From Alistipes putredinis DSM 17216 (GTDB lineage: Bacteria > Bacteroidota > Bacteroidia > Bacteroidales > Rikenellaceae): a DNA stretch of 64,000 nucleotides. The position numbers and the translations under genes were made by a program. The stretch covers positions 866,013-930,012 of the forward strand of contig NZ_DS499577.1 of NCBI RefSeq assembly GCF_000154465.1, written 5' to 3'. The notes beneath the pieces were generated by a model. That model saw nothing but the letters and a program-made list of their open reading frames with translations, made no database searches and was not told where the DNA came from. The stretch's first letter is position 1; each line of letters starts with the position of its first letter. Below are positions 35,343-44,189 of this stretch, in pieces.

Positions 35343-35600
35343 ATGGCAAAGAAGAACGATTTAAAAAACAGTATGTCGGCCGGGCTGACCGGGGGATTAG
35401 ACAGCCTGACCCAATCCACGGCCGGGCAAAAAGAGGCTCAAAAGCCGAAGAAAGCGAAAACCGTGCATTGTAATTTTGTCATGGACGAAACCTATCACCA
35501 GAACTTAAAGCTGATCGCGATCCGCAAAGGCGATTCGCTAAAATCGGTATTGCAAGAGGCTATATCTGACTACTTGGATAAAAACAGTTCCCTGCTATAA
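35343..35600 (+). CDS. Small DNA-binding protein, ParB-like partner (ribbon-helix-helix type)
   Basis: An 85-residue protein starting 4 bp after parA. A flexible Lys-rich N-terminus (QKEAQKPKKAKTVHCNFVMD) is followed by a ribbon-helix-helix-like core (ETYHQNLKLIAIRKGDSLKS, then VLQEAISDYLDK). ParA operons of small plasmids commonly encode such centromere-binding partners directly downstream. Function follows from context and fold pattern. Confidence 0.75.
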   Translation: MAKKNDLKNSMSAGLTGGLDSLTQSTAGQKEAQKPKKAKTVHCNFVMDETYHQNLKLIAIRKGDSLKSVLQEAISDYLDKNSSLL

Positions 35601-35710
35601 CAGCGTATCGGGAATATACAGGGCAAACACTCCACAAAAGAAATTCTCCAGGAAAAAGGTACGCAAAAAGCACCCCTACACATCAAAAAGTATATTGAAA
35701 ATGCGATTCC

Positions 35711-35766
35711 CTATAAAAAACCCGTTGGCAGGGTTAATCTTGCGTATGTTTAACCTGCCAACGGGT
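35711..35766 (-). terminator. Terminator of the fimbrial operon
   Basis: A long hairpin (minus strand ACCCGTTGGCAGGTTAA, 14-nt loop, near-perfect complement with one bulge) followed by TTTTTT, 23 bp after the fimbrillin stop. Confidence 0.85.
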
Positions 35767-35788
35767 ACGATATTAATAAACGTTTGGA

Positions 35789-36910
35789 TTAAGGTTGGAC
35801 GTTTACGTCTTTATCTGCATCAACCCAGCCTGTTGTCTCTGCATCAAACTGGATCGGATTCAACACAGCCTCTCCCTGATCATCATAACCACCACCGAAA
35901 ATCAACGTGTAGATATGACGCTTGCCCTGTTCCCATGTATCTCCGAACGGAACATAAATTGTTTTGTATTCGCTTGCTGAACCCAACAGATAAGCTCCGG
36001 ACTGCCGGATTTTGCAGGCGATCTCCAGATAACATTGCTTCGCATTATCGGCCTCCAACTTGCTTTTGGTGGCTGTTTCGGAAACTTTCCAAGCAGTCAG
36101 CTCCTGTGGTATATTCAGCATAGGAGTATTTGTGGTAATATCGGTAGCTTCGGTATTGCTATTGACCGTGATGTTTGCGTTTTTCACTACGGTAAATGCG
36201 TGTGGAAATGCTAAATCAGACGAACTCCAACTTCCCGTTCCATCGGCTGCCGCAGGCAATGTGAAGGCGCCGGCAAATTTGAAATTATGAATCTTGATCA
36301 CGTCGATGTCCACCTGCATGTTATCGTATTGGGTCTTTGCTTTGAATACGACCTGTGACAGAATATGTTTGAAATTAAATTTCACTATTCCGTTGTTCAT
36401 GTCTTTTGTCTGGCCTTTGGCCATGGCATACATCACGTCGTAGTTTGCATGAGTAGTACCGCTTCCATACTCATCCATGCAGGTATAACTTATCTTTTGG
36501 ACATCCTTGGTGGCTTCCCAACTATAAAACACTATCATGTCTTCACTAACCGTTCCGGGATTGAACGCGTAAAAGTCCAAAGCCTCGGTAGGCCAATAAC
36601 GAAGGTCGTTCGCATCGTCATAATCCCACTTACCATTTTTGTACACGATCTTCACTCCGTCATGTCCAAAATCCGTGTCTACCTTTCCCATGAAGGCAGT
36701 ACCATCCGTCGTAAAAGCGAACACGTCGAAATCGGTGCTCGTCAAGTTGTCGGGGGTAGTAGGGATAGCCCTCGTTTCCGCCGCATTACTTAACACGTTA
36801 AAACCAATCGCATTCCGTGAGGAGGTTTCCACATTCGCAATCTCCTCGTCTGAGCAACCCATGAGTAGAGCTCCAAAGATTGCCCAAAGCATTACTGTAC
36901 TTTTTTTCAT
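35789..36910 (-). CDS. Fimbrillin family lipoprotein
   Basis: A 373-residue fimbrillin-type surface lipoprotein (MKKSTVMLWAIFGALLMGCS). The body has the fimbrillin pattern: FDVFAFTTDGTAFMGK, RYWPTEALDFYAFNPG, NGIVKFNFKHILSQVVFKAK and IYVPFGDTWEQGKRHIYTL. Such pilins polymerise on the surface after proteolytic trimming at an Arg; AETRAIPTTP near residue 50 is a candidate cleavage site. The start at 36910 replaces an upstream in-frame ATG at 36937 that would bury the signal peptide. It is last in a three-gene operon. Confidence 0.88.
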   Translation of the reverse strand: MKKSTVMLWAIFGALLMGCSDEEIANVETSSRNAIGFNVLSNAAETRAIPTTPDNLTSTDFDVFAFTTDGTAFMGKVDTDFGHDGVKIVYKNGKWDYDDANDLRYWPTEALDFYAFNPGTVSEDMIVFYSWEATKDVQKISYTCMDEYGSGTTHANYDVMYAMAKGQTKDMNNGIVKFNFKHILSQVVFKAKTQYDNMQVDIDVIKIHNFKFAGAFTLPAAADGTGSWSSSDLAFPHAFTVVKNANITVNSNTEATDITTNTPMLNIPQELTAWKVSETATKSKLEADNAKQCYLEIACKIRQSGAYLLGSASEYKTIYVPFGDTWEQGKRHIYTLIFGGGYDDQGEAVLNPIQFDAETTGWVDADKDVNVQP

Positions 36911-36955
36911 AAATAAAAACAATTTAAATTGATACATATAATTAACAAACTCGTA

Positions 36956-37876
36956 TTACAACACTATATCCATATTCACATCATCCCAATCATCAACGTC
37001 CACATCAAATCCCGCACCGTCACTTCCCGGCTCGGATGGTACCTCATAATCAAAATTCAACACCAGATGCACATCACCGACATGCCCCGCTACCGGGACA
37101 TCATGCACTTGGTCGCTCACGTCCTGTTCCAATACAGACATGCTGCCGGAACGGTTCTTGAGATACAGCCGGAAAACATTGGGCTCTCCTTCAAGTGCGG
37201 AATGTCCAAACGTATAGAATCCGCCTATAATCTGATTCCGTGAAACCATTCCATCAAAGAGCAGGCTCTCCGAAAGACCGGCGGGCAAACTGTCGCCGGA
37301 CATGTTAAGCGAGCCGGACATGCCGGAAAGAGCAGCCCGCAAATCCGCCACCCTATCCAGTCCCCGAAGACCGTTCACCTCATACGTGTAGTGACATACC
37401 ATGTTTACGGGAGTTAGCCGTACTATCTCCGCGCTTCCTCCCGGAATGTCCTTGAGGATAACTCTGTCTATATGGTCGCCACACAGCCAGGGTGGGGTGA
37501 CAGCCATTGTCCGGTTATCCGGCGACTGAACATCACGCGTATCGGCAGTAAAAAGCGTGTAACTGCCGTTTTCTTTCCAAACCATCCCGTCGGTATCGTA
37601 GTTGAAGCAAATTACCCGGTAATCATTCTCGGGGAGCTCCACTTCCCCATCCTCTCCTCCGGGGAAATCAAATATCCACGTGTTGCTTTCATCGTCGGTC
37701 GGATAAAATACGACCCTCATGCCTTCAGGCTTGTCATGATTGGAAATCTTGGTCCAGTCGAATACTACCCGCACCTTGGCAAAGTGCGGATGATCGTAAC
37801 ATAAATCCTTATGCTCACAAGCCGTCAGTCCTATCCATAAAAATATGAACACCAGACAAAAGCGTATCCGTATCAC
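36956..37876 (-). CDS. DUF5119 family lipoprotein (fimbrial accessory, Mfa2/FimB-like)
   Basis: A 306-residue lipoprotein with lipobox LTACEHKDLCYDHPH, the signature opening of DUF5119. DUF5119 proteins accompany fimbrillins and DUF3575 proteins in Bacteroidetes and probably act as anchor or regulator of fimbrial length. I chose the GTG at 37876 because it overlaps the upstream TGA (GTGA) and places the signal peptide at the N-terminus; the ATG at 37924 would add 16 hydrophilic residues. The C-terminus is Asp-rich. Confidence 0.85.
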   Translation of the reverse strand: MIRIRFCLVFIFLWIGLTACEHKDLCYDHPHFAKVRVVFDWTKISNHDKPEGMRVVFYPTDDESNTWIFDFPGGEDGEVELPENDYRVICFNYDTDGMVWKENGSYTLFTADTRDVQSPDNRTMAVTPPWLCGDHIDRVILKDIPGGSAEIVRLTPVNMVCHYTYEVNGLRGLDRVADLRAALSGMSGSLNMSGDSLPAGLSESLLFDGMVSRNQIIGGFYTFGHSALEGEPNVFRLYLKNRSGSMSVLEQDVSDQVHDVPVAGHVGDVHLVLNFDYEVPSEPGSDGAGFDVDVDDWDDVNMDIVL

Positions 37877-39096
37877 TGCCTGCCTCCTTTCTTCTCGTTG
37901 TAGTTGCCACGGCCGATCAACCACACCAAAGAGATACCCGCCTTGGTCGGGCCGAACCAGCGGCGTTTTTTAGTGGTCTGCCATACATAGTGACCGTCCA
38001 AAGGGATGTACTCCTTGTACGATCCTCCAAGGTAGCCGATTCCCAACGTGAAATCCACATTGAACCGATGTCCCACAGGTAACGAGTAGCCGTAAGCCAC
38101 GCCTCCCCCGTAACTCCATTTATCCCCCAAGTAACCTTTCCCACCCAATTCGAAATCATAGGTGACGATCTGCCCGTACAATCCGACATGATGCCCGGAA
38201 AACGGTTTTTCCACCGCTCTCCGACCGAACCAGCGGCGCAACTCCACATCTCCCCCATAGATACGCCAATAATTATGCTTCCGATCACTTTTCCACCAGG
38301 CATACATCCAATTCCCGGCCACAGACCAGTTCTTCCCCAAACAGAACTCAACCCCGATGTCAGGTATCAAAACAGCGTCATAAAGCAAGTTTGTTTTCAC
38401 CGCCATGCAAAACGGCCGTTTCTTTACCGGAGCTATGACGGTAACGGTATCACGGATGCACAACGTATCACGTGTATGTATATATACCGTATCTCTGACG
38501 GGATTTATCGGATCACTATCATAGCATATTTTCACCATCGACGAACGAAGTTTCGGAAAATGGAATTTATACAAATATGAGTATGGCCTCCCCCCTTTCA
38601 GTCTTTTCAGTTCTCCCCCCCCCAAATAAGGGCTGTCCTGGTTTTCCAAACGTACGATCTTCTCCAACAAACGAAGGACATCCTCCCTCTCCGGAACATT
38701 CACATCCGCTCTCACCATCGTTATAAGTCCGTTCCAGTCGCTTCCCGAAAAATGAAAATCCCACTCCAATACCGGAATCTTTATATAAGGTGATATATAC
38801 CGCCACAAAACCTCTGCTCGTTTTTCAGACAGCCTTCCATTCAACAGCCCCCCTCCTTCCGGGGAAGCTCCTCCTATTATTTGAATTTTCCTGATAAGAC
38901 GGACGGAGTCGTTCAATGCGGAACAGATTTTAGCAAACCGCTCCATCTCGTTCCCATTGTCAAGTAAACATGTATCTATATTTACCTTTCCTTGATGAAA
39001 ATAGATCCTTACCGAATCACGCTTCTCCTGAGCGGATATTTCTCCGCTTATACTCAACACGAGCACGAACAATACACATTTAATATAAAAAAACAT
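37873..39096 (-). CDS. DUF3575 domain outer-membrane protein
   Basis: A 407-residue exported protein (MFFYIKCVLFVLVLSISGEI). The first ~200 residues resemble an OmpA-C-like region (IIGGASPEGGGLLNGRLSEK). The C-terminal ~180 residues are the DUF3575 beta-barrel (VKTNLLYDAVLIPDIGVEF, then NWMYAWWKSDRKHNYWRIYG). It is first in the fimbrial operon. A nine-base G/C homopolymer (38615-38623) within codons for GGGE is in frame here, but a length change would truncate the protein. Confidence 0.88.
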   Translation of the reverse strand: MFFYIKCVLFVLVLSISGEISAQEKRDSVRIYFHQGKVNIDTCLLDNGNEMERFAKICSALNDSVRLIRKIQIIGGASPEGGGLLNGRLSEKRAEVLWRYISPYIKIPVLEWDFHFSGSDWNGLITMVRADVNVPEREDVLRLLEKIVRLENQDSPYLGGGELKRLKGGRPYSYLYKFHFPKLRSSMVKICYDSDPINPVRDTVYIHTRDTLCIRDTVTVIAPVKKRPFCMAVKTNLLYDAVLIPDIGVEFCLGKNWSVAGNWMYAWWKSDRKHNYWRIYGGDVELRRWFGRRAVEKPFSGHHVGLYGQIVTYDFELGGKGYLGDKWSYGGGVAYGYSLPVGHRFNVDFTLGIGYLGGSYKEYIPLDGHYVWQTTKKRRWFGPTKAGISLVWLIGRGNYNEKKGGRQ

Positions 39097-39410
39097 CTTT
39101 TCGTCATTTAATCATTTGTTAATATGACAATCCAAACCCAGGCTTTTACACCCCCTGAATTTCAACCGCTAAAGATATGCACCTATAAACCAACCTCCAA
39201 AGCAAAAAACAAGTATTTTAAACTTATAAATACTTAAAAAGACAACCACACAACAGCTACAACACTTACCACAGCAGCCAATCACGCTTACACAACAATT
39301 AAAAACACTTAACATCATAAAGAAAAGTACTTAAACATACAAAAAAAAGAAAAAAACAGTTATTTTTGCAGGAAACATTATACTTAATAACACTTAAAAC
39401 AATAAAACAC
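39097..39410. other. 314-bp divergent region with repeated ACTTAA-like motifs
   Basis: The gap between the fimbrial operon and its divergent regulator is very AT-rich. (T/C)ACTTAA occurs repeatedly (near 39231, 39306, 39329, 39381 and 39391, with partial copies between). Such clustering suggests binding sites for a regulator, perhaps the LuxR-type protein encoded next to it. A TATTTTTG -7 box for that gene lies at 39361-39368. No gene is present. Confidence 0.5.
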
Positions 39411-40469
39411 ATGAAATTCAGCACAAAAGCCGCTACTTTTCTAAGTTCAATAAAAACTCAAACTTACGACAAAAAAGAAAGCGAAATGATAATAACGTAT
39501 CAACAAAAACGTGTCTTTCATCTATCCCTGCTCATGCTGGCCTTATGCGCACCCATATACATATATTCAGTTCCATTTCCCAATGAACAGTTTTATTATA
39601 TTAACAGCGTATTATTCCTGTTTATCATTATGTGCACTCTCGCTTATTTAAAAAAGAGAGTAAATCTGACCACGACCTTTTCCATTATACTGATAGCCAT
39701 ACATATCGAGATTTTTATCGAAATAATTTATTGCTCAATATGTAGCGGATATGAATATAGTTATCAAAGAGCATTGATAATGAGTAACATTACTATCTCT
39801 CTCTTATTTACCATGCTTTCCATCTGTGCCTATATGAGTAATATCTCCATCCTATTGTCCTCCCTTACCATAGCTTCCTATACAATCTGCACACTTATCA
39901 CCGACGAACCGTTCCTATACAGTTATCTGCCTTTGATCATCATCATATACACCATGATCCCCTTATTAGGAAGATCCTTACACAGTAATATCAGCAGCTT
40001 GCTAAAAAGTAGCAACTTGCTAAAAGAGGAAGAGGAAATGCTTTTGAAACGTCTCCAAATGAAAAAGGAAGAACTATTCGCGTTCGCCGAGTTGTTAAGC
40101 GAGAATAACCCGGAAGAAAAGACAAGCTCCCTGTTAAACATAATAGGGGAACAATCCAAAGAAAATCTTTTTACAGCCCTTGCCGCATACCAGAAAAAGG
40201 AAAAAAGTAAACTTGATACAATCAGGAGAATATATCCCAATTTATCCCCGTCCGAATTAAACATCTGCCGTTTAATACTGCAAGACAAGACCGTCAGCCA
40301 AATATGCGAATTATTACATCGGAGTAGCGGAAACATAACCAGCCAACGAGCGAACATACGTGCCAAACTCGGACTGAAAAAAAGCGACAATTTAAAAGAA
40401 GCATTACAAGAACGCATGAGGCTGTATGAAGAAGAACACCGGCAAGAGGACTTTTCAGCCATGCGTTAG
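39411..40469 (+). CDS. Membrane-bound LuxR-type HTH regulator
   Basis: A 352-residue regulator. About six transmembrane helices occupy residues ~38-200 (LSLLMLALCAPIYIYS, FLFIIMCTLAYL, ISLLFTMLSICAYM). A coiled-coil linker follows (LLKEEEEMLLKRLQMKKEEL), then a C-terminal LuxR-like helix-turn-helix (LSPSELNICRLILQDKTVSQ, then ICELLHRSSGNITSQRANI). It likely senses a membrane or extracellular cue and controls the divergent fimbrial operon. The start at 39411 skips an upstream in-frame codon. Its last codons overlap a structured repeat also found at 42150. Confidence 0.82.
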   Translation: MKFSTKAATFLSSIKTQTYDKKESEMIITYQQKRVFHLSLLMLALCAPIYIYSVPFPNEQFYYINSVLFLFIIMCTLAYLKKRVNLTTTFSIILIAIHIEIFIEIIYCSICSGYEYSYQRALIMSNITISLLFTMLSICAYMSNISILLSSLTIASYTICTLITDEPFLYSYLPLIIIIYTMIPLLGRSLHSNISSLLKSSNLLKEEEEMLLKRLQMKKEELFAFAELLSENNPEEKTSSLLNIIGEQSKENLFTALAAYQKKEKSKLDTIRRIYPNLSPSELNICRLILQDKTVSQICELLHRSSGNITSQRANIRAKLGLKKSDNLKEALQERMRLYEEEHRQEDFSAMR

Positions 40470-40549
40470 GGATTGCAGAGTAAAGCCCACAGCCTTTAGG
40501 CGAGGACTTGAAACGTAAAGCCCGACCGTCCCACGGGAACGCCCAAAAG
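40458..40549 (-). repeat. Structured GC-rich repeat, inverted copy
   Basis: Read on the minus strand it contains GGGCGTTCCC, GGTCGGGCTTT, CAAGTCCTCGC, GCTGTGG and CTGCAATCCCTAACG in that order. The same blocks occur in direct orientation at 42157-42231. It overlaps the 3' end of the LuxR gene. Confidence 0.7.
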
Positions 40550-40580
40550 AAAAAAAATCCCCCGAACATTCATCCGGGGG
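40550..40580 (-). terminator. Leftward terminator beside the IS256 element
   Basis: On the minus strand CCCCCGG, a short loop and TTCGGGGG are followed by a run of eight T. Confidence 0.75.
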
Positions 40581-40687
40581 TAGTGTAAACTGAACTGTGT
40601 CACGGCTCTGTTTTTTATTCTTTCCCTCTTATTTGTGTGCAGATTTCACATCTGCATACAAATAAGAGGAGCCTTTCACAAGCAAAG

Positions 40688-40987
40688 TTACATAATCTTG
40701 AACCTATCACCAAATTTTATGGCAAGTTGCTGTGATATCAGTGCCCAATTAGACAGTGGCATAGTCCATTTCCCACTAATGTCTCGATAGGCAAGATACA
40801 CAAGCTTTTCAAGTGCGGTGTCTGACGGGAACACACCTTTGTTCTTCGTTACTTTACGCACCTGACGATGATAGCCCTCAACCGTATTGGTTGTGTAGAT
40901 AAGTTTGCGGATTGCAGGAGTATACTGAAAATATTCCGTAAGACGCTCCCAGTTGTCGCGCCAGGATTTGATTACTATGGGGTACAT
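40688..40987 (-). CDS. IS256-family transposase, C-terminal 99 residues
   Basis: The end of the IS256 transposase in the shifted frame, with the conserved RKLIYTTNTVEGYHRQVRKV motif that carries the catalytic glutamate, then WALISQQLAIKFGDRF. Its apparent ATG is internal; the natural start is at 41892. Without the frame repair neither half is a functional enzyme. Confidence 0.85.
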   Translation of the reverse strand: MYPIVIKSWRDNWERLTEYFQYTPAIRKLIYTTNTVEGYHRQVRKVTKNKGVFPSDTALEKLVYLAYRDISGKWTMPLSNWALISQQLAIKFGDRFKIM

Positions 40988-41892
40988 CTCACCCCATTTT
41001 CATCAACCATGTCAAGCTGTGCTAATGCAGAATCCTTGCTTACAGCACCATATACGGTCTTGAGATCCTTCAGAAACTCTTTCTGATGCTTGCTTCCTAC
41101 ATACTTGATTGAGTTACGGATTTGGTGGACTACACATAGCTGAACGGAGGTTTCCGGGAATACACTTTGGATGGCATCAGGGAATCCCTTAAGACCGTCT
41201 ACGCAACAAATCAGAATATCACGTACACCACGGTTCTGAAGGTCGGTCATAACATCAAGCCAGAAGTTAGCACCCTCACTCTCAGATATATACATACCAA
41301 GAAGATCCTTGTGACCAGACTTGTTTACACCTAGGACATTGTATATTGCACGAGTGACTGCACGACCCTTATCGTCTTTTACCTTGTAGTGAATGGCGTC
41401 AAGCCAGCAAATGGCATAGACGGGGTCAAGCATACGGGACTTCCAGGCTGTTATTTCGGGAATAACTCGGTCGGTTATAGCACTGATGGTTTCTGCTGAA
41501 AGGGTTGTGTTAAACTCACGCTCAAAGTACTTGCTTATATCACGAGTGCTTGTACCAAGAGCATACATGTTGATGATTTGATCTGCCATACCTTCAGCAA
41601 GAATTGTCTCACGTTTCTTAACTGTCTCCGGTTTAAAAGAACCGTCACGGTCACGAGGGGTTTCGACTATCACCTCTCCATACTTTGTCTGTACGGTCTT
41701 GCTCATCTTGCCGTTACGACGATTGCCAGAACTGCAGTCAACGCTATTAAGGTGAGCATCCATCTCACCTTCTAAGGCTGCGTTTAGGATACGTTCTAGC
41801 ATAGGAGCCAAAGCTCCGTCTTTACCGAAGAGTGCTTCACCGCTACGCAGCTGCTGGGCTGCTTTCTTGTAGTCTATTTCCAAATTGGCCAT
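40975..41892 (-). CDS. IS256-family transposase, N-terminal 305 residues
   Basis: The Mutator/IS256 transposase start and most of the DDE core: MANLEIDYKKAAQQLRSGEA, the TETVKKRETILAEG-like region, YAICWLDAIHYKVKDDKGRA with the first Asp and LICCVDGLKGFPDAI with the second. The frame ends at ENGVRCTP where a missing A in a short A run breaks it; one more A would give the family KWGEMYPIVIKSW junction. The remaining part is 40688-40987. Confidence 0.88.
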   Translation of the reverse strand: MANLEIDYKKAAQQLRSGEALFGKDGALAPMLERILNAALEGEMDAHLNSVDCSSGNRRNGKMSKTVQTKYGEVIVETPRDRDGSFKPETVKKRETILAEGMADQIINMYALGTSTRDISKYFEREFNTTLSAETISAITDRVIPEITAWKSRMLDPVYAICWLDAIHYKVKDDKGRAVTRAIYNVLGVNKSGHKDLLGMYISESEGANFWLDVMTDLQNRGVRDILICCVDGLKGFPDAIQSVFPETSVQLCVVHQIRNSIKYVGSKHQKEFLKDLKTVYGAVSKDSALAQLDMVDENGVRCTP

Positions 41893-41950
41893 ATTATAAA
41901 AACTGTGTTAAACTATTATTATTATAGCCTGACACAGTTTATTTTACACT

Positions 41951-42358
41951 CTCGAACGGGGCATTGAAAGCACTCTTGGAGTTTTTCATTTGTCAACAGG
42001 TTATTATCTTTGGATAGGTAGCTTTTTGACTTTGCTATTGGGCGAAATCGCATTGTTTGTATTAAAAAACAAAATAGGATGACTCACTATAATCTACTTC
42101 GTATTTTTCCATAAATGCAATCCTTGCCAAAAAGCAGTTTGTTCGGGTGGTTGTTTGGGCGTTCCCCCTTCGGGTCGGGCTTTCCGCTACAAGTCCTCGC
42201 TATGCTGTGGCTTTTCCCCTGCAATCCCTAACGTGGGTGAAAGGGTTTTCACTATCTTGCGCTTGCACTTTGACACACGGGGCTTCGGCTGTTCGCCGAA
42301 ACTTCCCGCGCCCCGTCCCGCCCGAAAGAGTTCCCCGGCGTTTGTCCGGCAGCCGACA
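41951..42358. other. 408-bp gap containing a GC-rich structured repeat
   Basis: The left part (41951-42140) is plain AT-rich DNA. The right part (42150-42350) carries the repeat shared with 40458 (GGGCGTTCCC, GGTCGGGCTTTCCGCTACAA, CAAGTCCTCGC, TGCAATCCCTAACG). A second block (CGCCCGAAAGAG, CCGGCGTTTGTCCGG) recurs shortened at 63660-63690. Open frames here are low-complexity artefacts, not genes. Confidence 0.6.
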
Positions 42359-43291
42359 TTATTCAAGGTAGTATTCTATAATATCTTTTATCAGTAGCTC
42401 TTCTCCTTGTTTCCATAATTTCCAGCCTTGTTCACTCTTTATTGTATCGCCTTGTACCTCAAACGGTTTTCGGACTTCTGTATTGTCCTTGAAGCAGACT
42501 ACCGTCACCATGCGAAGATAGTCTTCCCAAGAGATATAGTAGGTGTCAAAGTCATGCGTTCTTTTCGCTGGAATACCATTTATCCGCATGAGGCTGCGGT
42601 TGCGTTGCATCCTGTTTCCATGCATCATAATCTGCCCAGATGAACAGTTGATCCATGCCGTTTTTCCGCTTTCCTCGTTCAGTACAATTTCAGCCCTTCC
42701 CGCCATTAAGCCCAACACTCTAAAACGGAGCATGGGAAAAGTGTAGATCAGACTTGCCGTCTCTTCTAAGTATTCATGTATGTTGCTTCCGGATCTCCAT
42801 GCCAAGGGCATTAACGTATCTGATTCCGAAGAGTAACGATAGTAATATCTGCCATCTTTGCATGAAGCGTTATTCTGTCCGTCCTGCCATTCCTGCGGAT
42901 TGTCATCCTTCCTTTTCCGCTCGGCAATATCCTTGTCAAACGGATACTGATGCAGTGCAATGCTATCTTCCGGCTCCTTGCACGTTGCTGTCCGGTATAA
43001 TGGTATGACGGGGTTCTGCTCGGCTATGACCTCCATGAACCCAATACCCAAAGGAGCATATAATCCATTCTTGCGTTGGAACTGGAAATGATTGCCTTGT
43101 ATGAAAAGGGAGGGAAAATCATCGGAAGCAATCCCCGTTATTATATCCGCTTCGCCAATAACATCCGCTGTCCGTTGGTCTTGTTTGCATGAAGATGTGC
43201 AGGCGGACTCATTGTCTGTCGGAGGCATAGGCGGCTTGCAACTCATGACCGATGCAGCCGTCAAAAGTAGTGTTATGATGACGGTTTTCAT
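42359..43291 (-). CDS. Lipoprotein of unknown function, last gene of the conflict-type cluster
   Basis: A 310-residue lipoprotein (MKTVIITLLLTAASVMSCKP) with an N-terminal Pro/Cys-rich tether. The body has YAPLGIGFMEVIAEQNPVIP, RYYYRYSSESDTLMPLAWRS and a basic strand region (MMHGNRMQRNRSLMRINGIP). No family is recognised. It starts 6 bp after the MORN protein stop, so the two are coupled. A periplasmic or outer-membrane partner of the cluster is possible. Confidence 0.72.
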   Translation of the reverse strand: MKTVIITLLLTAASVMSCKPPMPPTDNESACTSSCKQDQRTADVIGEADIITGIASDDFPSLFIQGNHFQFQRKNGLYAPLGIGFMEVIAEQNPVIPLYRTATCKEPEDSIALHQYPFDKDIAERKRKDDNPQEWQDGQNNASCKDGRYYYRYSSESDTLMPLAWRSGSNIHEYLEETASLIYTFPMLRFRVLGLMAGRAEIVLNEESGKTAWINCSSGQIMMHGNRMQRNRSLMRINGIPAKRTHDFDTYYISWEDYLRMVTVVCFKDNTEVRKPFEVQGDTIKSEQGWKLWKQGEELLIKDIIEYYLE

Positions 43292-43297
43292 CTAAGT

Positions 43298-44038
43298 TTA
43301 AGCCCCACCTTCACCATGCCATGTGCAGGTTTGGGTATTATCTTGATAGTTATGCTGTATCCATTGCCCTGATTTCTCACCGTCGGTGTATTGTCCCTCA
43401 ATGGTTATATAGGGTTTACCCTCCCATGTTGATTCCACACGATACGAACCGTCGAGTTTTCCATTACGGTAGTGGCATGTAGTCTTGCTGCGTATTGCGC
43501 GGCCGTCCTCGAAGATTTCCCATTCCTCGCCATCTTTTTTCCCGTCGATATAATGAGATTCAAAAATCTGCTTACCCGTCTTGTTGGCAAAGCGACGTTC
43601 CCGCCCGTTCTCCACACTCTGTTTGTACTCCTTTTCTATCTCTATTTTTCCGTTACGGAAATAGGTCTTTACAGTTCCGTCTATCTTGCCTTGTAGTATG
43701 GGTGTTTCCTTTCGGGGAGTAACGCCGTCTTGGTAGTATTCCGTGAATGTACCGTTACGCTTGCCCTTGACATATATGCCCGACTCACGCAATACCCCGT
43801 CACGGTAGCGATGATAGTCACCGTTTATCATGCCGTCTGAAAGTTTCACGTGTTCTTCGTCAAGCCCTCGTATAATGCGATATTTTCCCTGCAACGGCCG
43901 TTTACTGTCTTTTTTATAATATACTGTGCGGTGTGCATCATCCGTCAGGGGCTGCAAATCATTCCATTCTACTGTTTGTTGTGCGGAAACCGTGCCGCAA
44001 AGCAACAAAAAAATGTATAGTATCAACATTCTATTCAT
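43298..44038 (-). CDS. MORN-repeat / YwqK-like protein, exported
   Basis: A 246-residue exported protein (MNRMLILYIFLLLCGTVSAQ) made of MORN_2-type repeats: YHRYRDGVLRESGIYVKGKR, NGTFTEYYQDG, DGTVKTYFRNGKIEIEKEY, DGEEWEIFEDGRAIRSK and DGSYRVESTWEGKPYITIEG. Such YwqK-like proteins are annotated as antitoxin or immunity partners in some loci, although the repeat itself is a generic binding surface. It lies in the leftward cluster with a 151-bp gap upstream. Confidence 0.8.
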   Translation of the reverse strand: MNRMLILYIFLLLCGTVSAQQTVEWNDLQPLTDDAHRTVYYKKDSKRPLQGKYRIIRGLDEEHVKLSDGMINGDYHRYRDGVLRESGIYVKGKRNGTFTEYYQDGVTPRKETPILQGKIDGTVKTYFRNGKIEIEKEYKQSVENGRERRFANKTGKQIFESHYIDGKKDGEEWEIFEDGRAIRSKTTCHYRNGKLDGSYRVESTWEGKPYITIEGQYTDGEKSGQWIQHNYQDNTQTCTWHGEGGA

Positions 44039-44189
44039 ATGTCGTATATTTTTATTTTTCGAGGTTGATAATGTTCTGTGGCAAACTGATTTTCAGGGGG
44101 GGGCAAACCGCTTATTATATTTATTTTGAAGAAATTTCTCCATTCTTATAGCTTTGCTATAAAATAAAGCATTAATCCAACTATTATAT

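Larger units (their letters stand above)
40582..41950 (-). mobile_element. IS256-family insertion sequence, transposase frameshifted
   Basis: A 1.37-kb element with terminal inverted repeats: AGTGTAAACTGAACTGTGTCA at the left and AGTGTAAAATAAACTGTGTCA (minus strand) at the right. The transposase is split by a one-base deletion, so this copy is probably inactive. No matching 8-9-bp target duplication is visible, and copies of one repeat flank it in opposite orientations, which points to a later rearrangement. Confidence 0.88.

Noticed and set aside
42147..42371. Short plus-strand open frames in the GC-rich repeat
   Set aside because: They overlap a structured repeat present elsewhere and have biased composition, so they are not genes.
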